A stretch of 21,635 nt of DNA, taken from the NCBI GenBank assembly GCA_023447335.1, contig JAEXOD010000224.1, positions 1-21,635 on the forward strand, given 5' to 3'. The DNA comes from Bacteroidota bacterium. Lineage in GTDB: Bacteria; Bacteroidota; Ignavibacteria; Ignavibacteriales; Melioribacteraceae. The notes beneath the pieces were generated by a model, which was not told where the DNA came from, ran no database searches, and saw only the letters and a list, made by a program, of their open reading frames with translations. A program made the position numbers and the translations under genes. This document shows positions 20,571 to 21,635 of the stretch, piece after piece. Numbering within the stretch: the stretch's first letter is position 1; every line of letters begins with the position of its first letter.

Positions 20571-21635
20571 TTAAATTATAAATAACCACGAAAACTTAGC
20601 TAAAATAACAAAATCTTTACTCTTAAGTTTGTTTTCTGTTTCTAATAATTGGTTAATGACTAAATAGAAGTCACTCCCTATTTTGGGTTTCCAATTAATC
20701 CTATAGTTAATATTTACTTCTTTATCAGCATTATTCCATTGGCAAAAAATTGAAGACAATAGTTTAGTTGAAAAATTTATTTTTAATCTTCCGCCAAGTT
20801 CGTAAGTTGAAAACTTACTATGGGCAAATTCTATTTTATTATAATTAAAGTCCCCTTCAAAAATTAAATGATTACTTAAAACTGTTGTAACTACTCCGCT
20901 AATACCTGTAATCTTTCCGTTATAAAAGTTTCCTTTTTCAAAATCTAATTCCCCATATACGGCTTCGGAGGTTGAGCTGGTAAATCGGGCTAAAAATGTA
21001 TTATACCAATATTTGTTTGGGTAAATTTTTGTTGTATCAAAAATTGTGTAGGCATCTTTAACATAATCAAAACTTCTTTCAAAACCTATATAAACATTTT
21101 CTCCACTTTCTAATGAAAATCCGATTGGTTGGATGAAAAAACTTGCCTGTTGCAAAACATTATCCTTATCAAGATAAAAATTAGACTCTAAAGGAGTAAA
21201 ATATAATCGTCTAATTCCGTATTTATTTATACGTGGTTTAATATCTAAAGAGTATTCGTATTTTTGAATTCCCGTCCTACTAATAAAGCCCATTGCGGGA
21301 TTAAAGTTCTTTTGAAAAAAGGAATACGAAATATATTGATCAATTAAATCATTTGGAAAGTCTAGAGAGAAAAACCCGGCATACGTATTTTTGTGGGAGT
21401 TGCTTTCTGATAAACCCACAGGGTAATCAGAAGAAAAAGTACCAGAAAAAGATTTGGCTAGTCTGCTAGTAAATACAATGTTATTATTACCTAAAAAAGA
21501 ATTTGATTGAATCGAAAAGTCAGCTCCGACACTGCTATTATAACCGTTTTTAGTAAGTTTATTAGTTAGCATAATGCCGGCGTAAGATTGATTTAATAAA
21601 TCATATTTTATACGTGTAGCTGTATAATTAGTAGT
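20571..21635 (-). CDS. DUF5916-type outer-membrane beta-barrel protein, 5' part missing
   Basis: An open frame runs from the right edge of the window to the stop at 20571, giving the last 354 residues. The frame stays open upstream of the first internal ATG at 21572 (21 more codons, including TRIKYDLLNQSYAGIM), so the true start lies outside. The visible part is built of alternating amphipathic strands with motifs of the DUF5916 family: R-KYDLL-QSYAGIM, FNPAMGFISRTG, YIGFERSFD, NYRINWKPKIGSDFYLVINQ, and a closing aromatic strand KFSWLF typical of outer-membrane insertion. Members usually begin with a CBM9-like carbohydrate-binding domain in the missing N-terminal half and act as surface proteins of unknown substrate. 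It precedes the dgt gene on the same strand. Confidence 0.75.
   Translation of the reverse strand, partial: TTNYTATRIKYDLLNQSYAGIMLTNKLTKNGYNSSVGADFSIQSNSFLGNNNIVFTSRLAKSFSGTFSSDYPVGLSESNSHKNTYAGFFSLDFPNDLIDQYISYSFFQKNFNPAMGFISRTGIQKYEYSLDIKPRINKYGIRRLYFTPLESNFYLDKDNVLQQASFFIQPIGFSLESGENVYIGFERSFDYVKDAYTIFDTTKIYPNKYWYNTFLARFTSSTSEAVYGELDFEKGNFYNGKITGISGVVTTVLSNHLIFEGDFNYNKIEFAHSKFSTYELGGRLKINFSTKLLSSIFCQWNNADKEVNINYRINWKPKIGSDFYLVINQLLETENKLKSKDFVILAKFSWLFII

Noticed and set aside
1..21635. tRNA, rRNA or insertion-sequence signatures
   Set aside because: No cloverleaf-type GGTTCRA arms in a suitable context, no rRNA-like stretches and no transposase motifs or terminal inverted repeats were seen by eye. 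A tRNAscan/Infernal run would settle it.

Overview
The window is very A+T-rich. Three complete secreted proteins carry the C-terminal type IX secretion sorting domain with an N(Y/F)PNPFNP signature. Several promoters resemble the Bacteroidota form (TTTG, 19-20 bp, TAnnTTTG). This points to the Bacteroidota/Chlorobi group, most likely an Ignavibacteria-type anaerobe or facultative anaerobe. The lineage is an inference, because there is no rRNA or marker gene here.

Positions 1-8502 hold surface and secretion genes. A truncated secreted adhesin-domain gene is divergent from a DUF116 protein gene. A three-gene minus-strand operon follows: a T9SS secreted protein, a cytoplasmic APCDD1-like/DUF1330 fusion, and an SBBP beta-propeller T9SS protein. 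It is divergent from a MarR regulator whose gene has a perfect palindrome over its promoter. After a bidirectional terminator come another T9SS protein with YD-like repeats and a small zinc-ribbon protein. Two of the T9SS genes share a nearly identical 3' end.

Positions 8503-8976 are intergenic. They contain an 89-bp-period repeat with seven TGTGA boxes in 11-bp steps, and the terminator of the next operon.

Positions 8977-14643 hold a six-gene minus-strand redox/H2 operon. In transcription order it runs: rex (NADH/NAD+ sensing repressor); a small [2Fe-2S] protein; a PAS-containing group C (HydS-like, putatively sensory) [FeFe]-hydrogenase; a SpoIIE/PP2C phosphatase; a second small [2Fe-2S] protein; and a group B-type monomeric [FeFe]-hydrogenase. 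Genes overlap or are 1-21 bp apart. The layout suggests H2 or redox state sensed by the HydS-like protein, output through the phosphatase, transcription controlled by Rex, and catalysis by the group B enzyme. No HydEFG maturase, kinase or NADH-binding hydrogenase subunit lies in the window.

Positions 14967-16468 hold a translationally coupled pair: a di-heme b-type membrane cytochrome and a membrane-anchored decaheme c-type cytochrome. This is a plausible route from quinol to the periplasm.

Positions 16488-21635 hold, on the minus strand, a DUF5916-type outer-membrane protein (5' end missing), a dGTPase-like HD phosphohydrolase, a GAF-like/SpoIIE-fold protein that has lost most metal-binding aspartates (a probable pseudophosphatase), and a CDF metal exporter.

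No tRNA, rRNA, CRISPR array or insertion sequence was seen. All family assignments were made by eye from motifs, without database searches.
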